A stretch of 64,000 nucleotides of DNA from Gracilimonas sp964505215 (GTDB lineage: Bacteria > Bacteroidota > Rhodothermia > Balneolales > Balneolaceae). Under the pieces are notes generated by a model. That model worked only from the letters and a program-made list of their open reading frames with translations. It made no database searches and was not told the origin of the DNA. Shown in pieces: positions 41,353-49,350 of the stretch. Numbering within the stretch: the stretch's first letter is position 1; each line of letters starts with the position of its first letter. The stretch is taken from the NCBI GenBank assembly GCA_964505215.1, contig CAZDGU010000001.1, positions 186,001 to 250,000 of the forward strand, given 5' to 3'. The position numbers and the translations under genes were made by a program.

Positions 41353-42597
41353 TTAGCCGAGGAATCCAAGTACACTCTGTGGACCCATATTGGCCTGAGC
41401 CAAAGAGGACGTTGCCGTTTGCTGCAGAATCTGAAGCTTCACGGAGTTACTTTGCTCTTTGGCAAAGTCGGTATCCATGATGCGAGATCGTGCAGACTCA
41501 TTCGAGCTAATACTCTCTGACAGGGTCTCTTCACGTACAGAAAGCGAAGACTGTGCGATACCTATGGAATTCACACGATCCGACATTCTGTTAGTAGCCG
41601 TGTCAATATCAGCGATAAAGGAACGGAAATCATCTGAAGACCAGCCGGTTAACTGCATTTCTCCCTGGCCTGCAACATTAGCGTTAGTGGATATTGTGCC
41701 ATTAGCCACTGTTGTATCAGATCCTGAACCATTAGCAGAACCATTCCCATCAAACGTGATGTCATAGGATTCCGAGGTAGAACTGTTAGTAATTACTAAA
41801 CCGTCATTTGCTCCATTCGCTGCAGCAGTTAGTCCTTCAACTCCAAGATCGTTGATTGCATCAGCTACTTCACCCAAACTTGTTGCATCTACTGTAGAAG
41901 TATCGATAGTAAGCCCCGATACCGTGCCTACAGTTGCACCGCTTGAGTCCTGAACAGTAATATCGGTAACAGTGTCAGAGGCAGTTCCTCCAATATCGGT
42001 ACCGGTTACACCGACTGTAGCATTCGTCACCTGATAAGCAGCAGCTGAACCGGCAAACAGCTCATTCACATTCACGGCTTCCAAATCAGCACTGATGGTG
42101 TCTGATGCTCGCTCGCCGACCTGGAAAGTAAGCCCAAGACTGCCTTCATAGGTATTGTTATCTCCATTCAGTAACTGAAAGTCCTGATATACGGTTTGGT
42201 TGGCAATCTCGTTGATATCTTCACCTAAGGCTGCAATCTGCTCGCCGATGTAGCCACGCTCGGTATCCCCTAAGGTATCGTTAGCAGCCTGAGTAGCCAG
42301 GCCTTTCATTTCTACCAGACTGTCCATAATGGTGTCAAAACTGGACTCCGCAATGTCTAATACCGACTTGGCATCACCTACGTTTTGCAGGGCCTGCTCC
42401 AGTCCGGCTGTTCGGCTTCGAAGCTTCGTTGCAATCGAGTAGCCGGCCGCATTGTCTTCGGCTCGGTTAATCTTAAGTCCTGTGGACATGCGCATCCGGC
42501 TGTTAGCCAGATCCCGGTTTACCCGGTTCAGCGATAGCTGAGAATCCAACGATTGTACGTTGGTATTTACTCTGTTTAAATCTCCAAAACTTGCCAT
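41353..42597 (-). CDS. fliC: Flagellin, copy 2 (identical to copy 1)
   Basis: 414 residues, the same protein as copy 1. Reading the two coding sequences side by side at an offset of 1805 bases, I found no nucleotide difference, even at silent positions, whereas both flanks differ at many positions. That pattern suggests recent gene conversion or selection-driven homogenisation rather than simple recent duplication. Domain layout and the Ser/Thr-rich centre are as for copy 1. It is transcribed from its own sigma-28-like promoter and has its own terminator, so each copy is an independent unit. Confidence 0.96.
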   Translation of the reverse strand: MASFGDLNRVNTNVQSLDSQLSLNRVNRDLANSRMRMSTGLKINRAEDNAAGYSIATKLRSRTAGLEQALQNVGDAKSVLDIAESSFDTIMDSLVEMKGLATQAANDTLGDTERGYIGEQIAALGEDINEIANQTVYQDFQLLNGDNNTYEGSLGLTFQVGERASDTISADLEAVNVNELFAGSAAAYQVTNATVGVTGTDIGGTASDTVTDITVQDSSGATVGTVSGLTIDTSTVDATSLGEVADAINDLGVEGLTAAANGANDGLVITNSSTSESYDITFDGNGSANGSGSDTTVANGTISTNANVAGQGEMQLTGWSSDDFRSFIADIDTATNRMSDRVNSIGIAQSSLSVREETLSESISSNESARSRIMDTDFAKEQSNSVKLQILQQTATSSLAQANMGPQSVLGFLG

Positions 42598-42654
42598 GAT
42601 AATTCACCTGTTGGTTTGTTAAAGTTTCTTGCTGTCTTGCTTTGGTTGTGAAGG

Positions 42655-42682
42655 TTATCGTAGCAGAAAAGGCGTTCTTAAA
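42655..42682 (-). promoter_or_regulatory. Sigma-28-like promoter of flagellin 2
   Basis: Minus-strand TTTAAG, spacer, then TACGATAA, aligned with the promoter of copy 1 (the sequence between -10 and the start codon is also similar). Confidence 0.65.
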
Positions 42683-43301
42683 TTTTTTCTTAATTATTTT
42701 TTACTAAGGGAAACATTGCCCTATATGCTATTAAAGCCGTTTTTATAACTAAAGGAGATTTTTTTCTTGAGAGGGTGTTCTTGAAGTGAGAGCGTGCGGA
42801 GCGAGGCTATCAGCTATAATAAAATAATATTCAACTATCGAACAGAAACCTGTTAGGTTTCAAACTCAAATAACTGCAATCACCCATTATGGATTAAAAC
42901 TTAATAGGTCTGCGACAGTTTATGATTGATACCAAGACAAAGGATTGCAATTTCTTGTCTATCCTTGTCTAGTTGAGTGTTTTTGATTTCCCGGAACCCA
43001 CCCAATTCTAATTCAGGCATCCATTTTCTGAATCACAGATTAATCGGATTTAAGGATCTCGCCGAAGGTACCGGCCCTAAAAGGGCCTAACACAAATAAC
43101 TGCGGGTGCAGCCTGCGAAACCCGCAGCCATAAAATCCCACAACGCCCGAAACCCCTACATCCCGAATAAGTGAGTATAGCGCTTAGCAAACCAAAGCTC
43201 TCATCAAAAATCCTGCTCATCCCCATAATCTTGGCCAATCCTGGTTCAAATACCCATTTGTTTGAACCGGGAGTTTCAGAATTATCAAGATTTCCCAGAT
43301 T

Positions 43302-43381
43302 AAAAAAATCCGTACCATCATTTGCAGACAGTACAGGTTTTTTAGTTATATGCTTTGTAGTGTATTAAGGCAGGCTTAGTT
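43302..43381 (-). terminator. Relic third copy of the flagellin 3' UTR and terminator
   Basis: Aligns with both flagellin 3' ends: CCGTACC, ATTTGCAGACAGTACAGGTT, GCTTTG and GTATTAAGGCAG in the same order. It now follows the glycosyltransferase gene, for which it may be the working terminator. Confidence 0.7.
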
Positions 43382-43408
43382 AAAGTAATCAATAACCAAC
43401 ATAACCTG

Positions 43409-46333
43409 CTAAACCTGTTTTATAAGCTTATTGTTTACATATTTAACCGTTCCCACTTTGCAAGGAGAGGCTACTTGTGAGGCATATAGTGAAAACCCTT
43501 TTAATACCGTATCTATTTCTCGCCTGTCTTTTTCGGAATGATATTCAAGCATAATAATATCAGTATTGGTTAATAAATGTTGCATTCCCTTTAGGATTCC
43601 TACTTCGGCTCCTTCAGTATCAATTTTTAAAACATTAATTTTTTTAACTGCTAAAGCTTCCAGTGCTTTTCCGCTTTTCTGAACCTCAACCGAAACCTTC
43701 TTCGCGTTTTCATACTGATAAGTGGTAGATGTACATCCTGTATTAGCCGGATGTTGATAAAGCTGTATTTCTCCGTCTCTGTCGCTCAGGGCTATTTTAT
43801 TCAACGTGATATTTCCCAAATCTTTCGTGTTTTCTTCAAGCATTGAAAAAACCTGCGGATTGGGCTCAAATACATGAATTTTGCAATCCTTGTCCCAGTG
43901 TCGTGCATATAGTGAAAAAGAACCGATATTCCCGCCTATATCAATTATTACACTATCTCTATTTAATTGATAACCTTGAGGGAGGGCATACTCTTGCGCT
44001 TCAAACACATTTCTAAGCCTGAATATCTCGGATTGAGGAATGACAACAGGCACAGACTCCCCGTTTCTCAAATAATCAAACCGTAACTCAACTTCAACTA
44101 CTGCAGATGGAGCCCCTTTAAATGAAGGTAATCTTTGTGCAATACGGATTCTTTCTATTTCCTTTTGCTCACTGCCTGATTTTATAAAACTCATGATATC
44201 TGATTTTTGATTCACTCCCTCATCCACCCAAATATGATCTTGCCACTCCCCTTCCGGTAAATCATTTTCGTAGCCTTCAACTCTTTGTATCCACATTTGG
44301 CGGAAGGCTTGTGTTAAGTTGTTTGCAAATCGCCGGGCATCACACACCGGTGAGTTCAGCAATTTCTGGCGCAGGCCGGCTCTAATTTCAGCCAGCTTGT
44401 CTATATCAGAGCTTAACTGTACGGCAACGTTTTTATAATCTTCCCAATTGTCGGTTACCCATTGCGGGAAGCCGGCATTGGTGAGATGAGTGGTAGAATG
44501 TCGGCCCGCAAAAGTGGGACCTGATTTGGTAACTACCGGAACGCCCATCCAAAGTGCTTCAATAGTGGTTAAACCGCCGGAATAGGGCCATGGATCCAGC
44601 GCTATATCTACTTTATTATAAGTTTCAAGCAGCGCATCGTGCAGGGAGTTTCCTTCAAACAGTATGCGATGTTCTTCTATCCCAAGCTCAGCTAAGTGAT
44701 CTGTTACCCGCTTTCTTACCAGCTCGGTATCATACTGCTTACTTTTCAAATATAAGCGACTGTTTGGAACTTCTTGTAACAATTCACCCCACTTTGAAAG
44801 CAACTCGGTGTTTACTTTTGTGGGATTATTGAAGCAGCCAAACGTTATAAATCCATTCTTTTTTGCAGGCAGCTCATCAACAAAAACATCATAATCCGGA
44901 GGCGTAAAACAAATATAGTCATCGGGCATGCGTACCAGCTTTTCGGTATAAAAAGCTTCTTCCCCTTCCGGCGATTCTTTGGCATCGGTCAGCAGATAAT
45001 CCATGGATTTCAGTCCCGATGTGTTGAACAAACCGCCAACCCATTTAATAGAAATGGGAGCAGGCTCCAGCGCCACCGTTTTTAAGCGGTTATCAGCCGA
45101 GTGTCCGGAGAGCTCCATTAGAATATCAATTTCATCATCCCGTATCATATCAGCTACAACTTCATCACTGTAACCGACTACCGATTTCCACTGCACACAG
45201 GTTTTACGGATGCGTTTGGTTAGCACATCGTGGTAAGAATCGGTGGTGTAAATGAATAACTCTATTTCATCTTTGGGAAGATGCTCCAGTGCTGTTGTTA
45301 TCATCCAGCCAACGGGATGCTTTTTAAAGCCTCCCGAAATTAAACCTATGCGCAGTTTCTTATCTTTACTAATATTTTCAGGAACCGGACGCTCAGGGCG
45401 TTCTTTTGGTGCATAATAGGTATCCCAAAGTGCATGAGCTTCAAAAATTTCCTCTTTGGTTCTTTTGGGATTATAATGGATTCCCATCAGGTAATTAGAA
45501 AGTGCGCCATCGGCCTCAGGCATATCATTTATTGCCTTTATATTACTCTCTTCAGCTTTGTCATGGTATCCTACTTCCATTAATAATAGTCCATAATTAA
45601 TCCTTAAGCCCGTATTTTCGGAATGTTTTTTCAAGAACTTTTCACAGAGTCTTAGAGCTTCGTCATATCTGCCCATGTCTCTATATATTTCTGTAATTAA
45701 AGTACCTGCTAATAAATTTTCACTATCTACCTCAAGCACATATTCAAGAATTTGTATAGCGGCGTTATATTTCTTAATCGCCTGCAATACCTGTGCTTTC
45801 TTTAAATGGGCAACAATTAATCCCGGCTTCATTTGCAAAGCAATATCAAATAGCTCGATGGCTTTTTTATGATTTCCCTGATCGGCATAAATCTGGGCAA
45901 TATTAAAAGCGATATTATAATTTTTTGGATCTAATTTGTTTGCAATAGTGTAGCTCTGAATGGCTTTAGTAAGTTGTGCCTGCTCCCGGTAGATTTTACC
46001 CATAAACATCCAGGCATCCAGCAGTTCCTGATCTAACTGAATAGCTGCTTTGCCAAAGCGTTCGGCCTGCTCAAAATCCTGCAGCCGGTAAAAGCATTTT
46101 GCCGTTAATAAATAGGTTTGTGCATGTTCTGAGTTTATTCCCAGCGACTTTTCGAAATATCCGATAGCTTTTTCATATTCGGCCTTTTGCATTTGAGCAA
46201 TTCCCAAAAAATAATACACCAGCCAGTGCTTTTGCTGCCGCTTTAATAAAGGATGCAGCAGCCTGATGGCTTTATCAGGATCAGGCGTTTGCTTATCTAA
46301 AAGTTTCTGGGCGCGAGATAATTCTACTTTCAC
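43409..46333 (-). CDS. TPR - GT41 (OGT-like) glycosyltransferase - FkbM methyltransferase fusion
   Basis: 974 residues, GTG start at 46333. Residues 1-290: about seven to eight TPR units. Residues 325-690: GT41 O-GlcNAc-transferase-type catalytic region, with GFKKHPVGW (H339 at the catalytic-histidine position), FNNPTKVNTELLSKW (K506), and YSGGLTTIEALWMGVPVVTK / GPTFAGR. Residues 750-960: FkbM methyltransferase with VIIDIGGNIGSFSLYA, HVFEPNPQVFSMLEEN and VLKIDTEGAEVGILKGM. One chain could add a sugar to Ser/Thr and methylate it. It lies between flagellins and fliS/fliD, so flagellin is the likely acceptor (inference). No export signal; cytoplasmic. Confidence 0.88.
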   Translation of the reverse strand: MKVELSRAQKLLDKQTPDPDKAIRLLHPLLKRQQKHWLVYYFLGIAQMQKAEYEKAIGYFEKSLGINSEHAQTYLLTAKCFYRLQDFEQAERFGKAAIQLDQELLDAWMFMGKIYREQAQLTKAIQSYTIANKLDPKNYNIAFNIAQIYADQGNHKKAIELFDIALQMKPGLIVAHLKKAQVLQAIKKYNAAIQILEYVLEVDSENLLAGTLITEIYRDMGRYDEALRLCEKFLKKHSENTGLRINYGLLLMEVGYHDKAEESNIKAINDMPEADGALSNYLMGIHYNPKRTKEEIFEAHALWDTYYAPKERPERPVPENISKDKKLRIGLISGGFKKHPVGWMITTALEHLPKDEIELFIYTTDSYHDVLTKRIRKTCVQWKSVVGYSDEVVADMIRDDEIDILMELSGHSADNRLKTVALEPAPISIKWVGGLFNTSGLKSMDYLLTDAKESPEGEEAFYTEKLVRMPDDYICFTPPDYDVFVDELPAKKNGFITFGCFNNPTKVNTELLSKWGELLQEVPNSRLYLKSKQYDTELVRKRVTDHLAELGIEEHRILFEGNSLHDALLETYNKVDIALDPWPYSGGLTTIEALWMGVPVVTKSGPTFAGRHSTTHLTNAGFPQWVTDNWEDYKNVAVQLSSDIDKLAEIRAGLRQKLLNSPVCDARRFANNLTQAFRQMWIQRVEGYENDLPEGEWQDHIWVDEGVNQKSDIMSFIKSGSEQKEIERIRIAQRLPSFKGAPSAVVEVELRFDYLRNGESVPVVIPQSEIFRLRNVFEAQEYALPQGYQLNRDSVIIDIGGNIGSFSLYARHWDKDCKIHVFEPNPQVFSMLEENTKDLGNITLNKIALSDRDGEIQLYQHPANTGCTSTTYQYENAKKVSVEVQKSGKALEALAVKKINVLKIDTEGAEVGILKGMQHLLTNTDIIMLEYHSEKDRREIDTVLKGFSLYASQVASPCKVGTVKYVNNKLIKQV

Positions 46334-46692
46334 TGGGCAGTATTTTGGTTTTCATGATTTCTTACATCACTGCAGGTTCCAAAAATGATGCCACTACAAA
46401 ACAGCTCTCTATTAAGGCTTCAACTCGTTTTTTGGAGCATTTAAAGCGGTTAAAATTTCCGTTAGAGAATAATTTTCCGTATTACCGTAGTTTTAATAAA
46501 TGCTCTAAACAGCTTTAAACACCCTATTTGTGTTCTATTGCTTTGGCATAGTAGTTGCCCATTATTTCTTAAACGATCTCTAAAGTCTCACGTTTTGGGA
46601 TGATTGAGTAAGTATTAAGACTTTTTAATTTAAGTTTTTTGCCGCCAGGCCGATAAAGGCTTCGAGGCACTATGTCATAAATTCAAATTATC
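46334..46692. other. Divergent intergenic region between glycosyltransferase and fliS
   Basis: 359 bases. Contains the fliS sigma-28-like promoter and an AAAGCGGTT element (about 46444-46452) of the kind repeated before the histone-like gene. No ORF recognised. Confidence 0.55.
46631..46656 (+). promoter_or_regulatory. Sigma-28-like promoter of the fliS-fliD operon
   Basis: TAAG (46631-46634), a 14-base spacer, and a perfect GCCGATAA (46649-46656), 36 bases before the fliS ATG. This is the best match in the window to the flagellar late-gene promoter. Confidence 0.78.
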
Positions 46693-47016
46693 ATGAAAGA
46701 TCCACAACTTGTTTATCAAAAACAGTCCATCTTAAATGCATCTCCACTGCGCTTGGTTGTAAAAATGTACGACCTGGTTATCCAGGCCACCTACCGCGAA
46801 GACCCGGAAAAGGTGAAAGCACTGCTTTCTGAACTCATTCAGGGACTGAACTTTGACTATGAACCGGCCGGACAGCTGTTTGAATTGTATCGATACTGTC
46901 AGGATTTGGCCCGAAAGAAAAAATTTGATGAAATCCGTGAAGTGCTTGAGCCTCTCCGAGACACCTGGGAACAAGTAGCCGGGCAAAATCAGTCTGCTGT
47001 TTCTGCATCATCTTAA
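46693..47016 (+). CDS. fliS: FliS-like flagellin export chaperone
   Basis: 107 residues. YQKQSILNASPLRLVVKMYDLVIQA (cited as residues 9-33) is the FliS helix-1/2 pattern (A/S-SP-x-x-L-x-x-x-L-Y-D), and the remainder is helical and acidic with a Ser-rich tail. It binds the flagellin C-terminus to prevent premature polymerisation. Shorter than typical FliS (about 125). Located 18 bases upstream of fliD under a sigma-28-like promoter, the usual order. Confidence 0.82.
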   Translation: MKDPQLVYQKQSILNASPLRLVVKMYDLVIQATYREDPEKVKALLSELIQGLNFDYEPAGQLFELYRYCQDLARKKKFDEIREVLEPLRDTWEQVAGQNQSAVSASS

Positions 47017-47034
47017 TCTTATAAATTTTTAATC

Positions 47035-48432
47035 ATGGCCAGTATATCCAGTCTTGTTAGTCAAACCAGCTCTTACGAATCTTTTGTAAGCCAGCTTGTA
47101 AATATTGAAAGCCAAAAGATGCTCCGGATGCAGGTTCAGGTTAAGGACCAGCAAGAATCTAAAAAGGCTATTGGAGACGTAAGTAAGGCAATATCAGATT
47201 TTGAGAATATTATTAAAGAGTTTGAAAGCCCAACCAACAAATCGTTCGAGCCTTTCAAAACATCTTCTTCAAACAATTCTGTGGTTAGCGTAAATTCGGC
47301 CTCCGATATTACACAATCTTCCAAGTTTAATATCACCGTAAACCGTTTAGCCACTAACGATACGGCCCTTTCTCAAGAAATGACCGGTGATGCATTTGAT
47401 TTGGCCGCTCAGGGCGACGGAGAAGTCACCTTAACTATTGCAGGAAAAACCGAAACCCTGAATATTGTTACCACCAAAGACGACGGTAACGGCGGAACGG
47501 TTGATAAAACCAACAAAGAAATTTTAGAATCTTTTGCAGATCAGGTAAGTGCCGTTTTTGGGGATGAAGCCAAAGCAAGCGTATTTAATCTGGATGGCGA
47601 AAATGTGCAATTATCTATTCAGAGCTTAGAAACCGGTTTTGATAACCGTTTGCAGTTTTCCGGCGCTACCGGAGCGTTATCAAACATAACGGGAGGCATT
47701 ACGCACCTGACGCCTCAAAATGAACTGAATGCTGATTTTACTATTGATGGAGTCACTTTTCAGCGCAGCCAAAATACAATTGATGACGCCATTGAAGGGC
47801 TTTCCTTCACCCTGAAAAAAGCTTCCGGTGAACAGGAGCAGATGACGGTAAACCGGGATGTGAATAAAGCCAAATCTAACGTTCAGAACTTTATTGATAA
47901 GTTTAACAATCTGAACACAACCATACGGCGGCGTACCTTCATTAACCCCGATACCGGTAATAAAGGACCCCTACAGAGCATGCGTTCGGTTCGGAACTTA
48001 ACACTGAATCTACGGCAGTCGGCTATGCTATCATTAGGCGGCGTGGCAAAGGGCGAAGTTGCCAGCCTTGCTGATTTGGGAATCTCCCTTAAAAATGACG
48101 GTGAGATGAAAATTGAAGATGCCGACAAGCTTGAAAAAGCTTTATCCGAAAATCCAGAGCAGGTTAGTAACTTTTTTACCAACGAGAATTCCCCTATTGC
48201 TATGATGAAAGCCCGCGCTGAATCATATACCAAGTCGGGCGGTATTTTGTCAGCTATTGAAGGTGGACTGGATCAAAAAATTGATCGATTAGACAAAAGT
48301 ATTGCGTCTGAGAAAAAGTATTTGGAAAAATATGAAGAAGAACAGCGTCGAATTTTCAATGAACTTGACATGATTTTAGAGCGTGGACAAGATCAATTTA
48401 ACTCGGTAATGAACTTCATGTCAATGTACTGA
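47035..48432 (+). CDS. fliD: Flagellar hook-associated protein 2 (filament cap)
   Basis: Caps the growing filament and helps flagellin polymerise. 465 residues. N-terminal D0/D1 (SISSLVSQTSSYESFVSQLV, then MLRMQVQVKDQQESKKAIGD), a central beta region with SKFNITVNRLA and FTIDGVTFQRSQNTIDDAIEGL, and a C-terminal helical domain (GGILSAIEGGLDQKIDRLDKSI, cited as ending with a coiled coil about 400-450). Shorter than E. coli FliD (about 468) only marginally. Follows fliS by 18 bases. Confidence 0.93.
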   Translation: MASISSLVSQTSSYESFVSQLVNIESQKMLRMQVQVKDQQESKKAIGDVSKAISDFENIIKEFESPTNKSFEPFKTSSSNNSVVSVNSASDITQSSKFNITVNRLATNDTALSQEMTGDAFDLAAQGDGEVTLTIAGKTETLNIVTTKDDGNGGTVDKTNKEILESFADQVSAVFGDEAKASVFNLDGENVQLSIQSLETGFDNRLQFSGATGALSNITGGITHLTPQNELNADFTIDGVTFQRSQNTIDDAIEGLSFTLKKASGEQEQMTVNRDVNKAKSNVQNFIDKFNNLNTTIRRRTFINPDTGNKGPLQSMRSVRNLTLNLRQSAMLSLGGVAKGEVASLADLGISLKNDGEMKIEDADKLEKALSENPEQVSNFFTNENSPIAMMKARAESYTKSGGILSAIEGGLDQKIDRLDKSIASEKKYLEKYEEEQRRIFNELDMILERGQDQFNSVMNFMSMY

Positions 48433-48446
48433 TTGCAGTTTTATTT

Positions 48447-48806
48447 ATGAATCCATTACACACCATATTAAACGATTTAAACGACAGCAGTGAAGTAATA
48501 CTGAATGAAATTTACAGTGAAGAAGCTTCGCTTGAAAAGATTAAACTGGAACTTGAACAACGCGAGGCGTTAGTGCAAAAATTGGGGCCTGCTACCGAAG
48601 CAAACCCAAGCGATTCTTTAAGTGAGGAAGAACGCGTATCACTAAAATTTTTGGTTAATACCTTTGTAGAACTAAACGATAAAATTCAATCTAACCTTCA
48701 AACCATTTTAGATGAGCACAAAAACACCTTGGGCTCGGCTGTAAACCAGCGGAAGGCTGAAAGCGGGTATCGTGTTTTAAAAAATCCGGATATTTCGTAC
48801 TTTTAA
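48447..48806 (+). CDS. Small helical flagellar protein, FliT/FlgN-like chaperone candidate
   Basis: 119 residues, ATG 14 bases after the fliD stop. Almost entirely helical and acidic, with a coiled-coil-like centre (EEASLEKIKLELEQREALVQ, then a helix VSLKFLVNTFVELNDKIQSNL). Size, acidity and position directly after fliD match FliT, the FliD chaperone, or FlgN-type chaperones. Sequence similarity is too low to name it firmly. Ends with GYRVLKNPDISYF. Confidence 0.6.
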   Translation: MNPLHTILNDLNDSSEVILNEIYSEEASLEKIKLELEQREALVQKLGPATEANPSDSLSEEERVSLKFLVNTFVELNDKIQSNLQTILDEHKNTLGSAVNQRKAESGYRVLKNPDISYF

Positions 48807-48832
48807 TTTTTATATAATAAGAGGGTAACACC

Positions 48833-49189
48833 ATGGAAATCAACAAAATTAACAATCATATAAGTGGCCAACTCAAAGGCACCGAAGCTTCTGAGCACAA
48901 CCGACAGGCTTCTAAGGTTACTGATGCAAACAAAGCGGATAGCCTAAAGGACACCGTTTCGTTAAACAACTATACGGCAAAGAAAAGCGAGGAGCTTTTT
49001 GCAAAAATTGAGCTGGAAAAACTGAATCAAGGCTCTTTCGACAAGCTCAAATCTTACAAGAATAAAATTCAGGCCTATCAGGCCGCTAAGGCGGAGTCGC
49101 CGGAAGCTGCTGCCAATATAGAAATTGGCAAAATGCTAAACAATCCCGATGTGTGGGGCGATATTGCTGATGCTATTATGAAAGAATAG
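48833..49189 (+). CDS. FlgM-like candidate anti-sigma-28 factor
   Basis: 118 residues, preceded by GAGGG ten bases before the ATG. N-terminal half is polar and likely disordered (MEINKINNHISGQLKG). The region KDTVSLNNYTAKKSEELFAKI then FDKLKSYKNKIQAY follows the FlgM pattern D-x-V-x-(I/L)-S-x-x-A ... V-x-x-L-(K)-x-x-I-x-x-G-x-Y. In other bacteria FlgM inhibits FliA and is secreted after hook completion. Location in a sigma-28-controlled operon fits. It could instead be an unrelated flagellar accessory protein. A strong terminator follows. Confidence 0.45.
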   Translation: MEINKINNHISGQLKGTEASEHNRQASKVTDANKADSLKDTVSLNNYTAKKSEELFAKIELEKLNQGSFDKLKSYKNKIQAYQAAKAESPEAAANIEIGKMLNNPDVWGDIADAIMKE

Positions 49190-49231
49190 CTTTAATTTCT
49201 GTGTGCAGCATTTCCATTTATCTTCTTATTT

Positions 49232-49263
49232 AAAAGAGAGCTTTTTAAGCTCTCTTTTTTTGG
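49232..49263 (+). terminator. Strong terminator of the fliS-fliD operon
   Basis: Perfect 12-bp stem AAAAGAGAGCTT / AAGCTCTCTTTT with a three-base loop and a T run. Confidence 0.92.
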
Positions 49264-49350
49264 TTATTACCATCGGTTAATTCTTGTTTTTTAAAGTTCT
49301 TTAAAGTACGTTCTGCAATTAAATTATAATTGGTTACAGGTTGTAGGTAT

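Larger units (their letters stand above)
42598..43408. other. Intergenic region, 811 bases, with relic flagellin 3' end
   Basis: From left to right: flagellin 2 promoter region (42598-42800), an AGCTATC-like remnant (about 42808), unassigned sequence with ATTAATCGGATTTAAGGAT, a hairpin with CTGGTTCAAA/TTTGAACCGG arms (43241-43270), then a third copy of the flagellin 3' untranslated region and terminator (43302-43381) leading to the glycosyltransferase stop. A 65-codon plus-strand frame here is not considered real. Confidence 0.65.
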
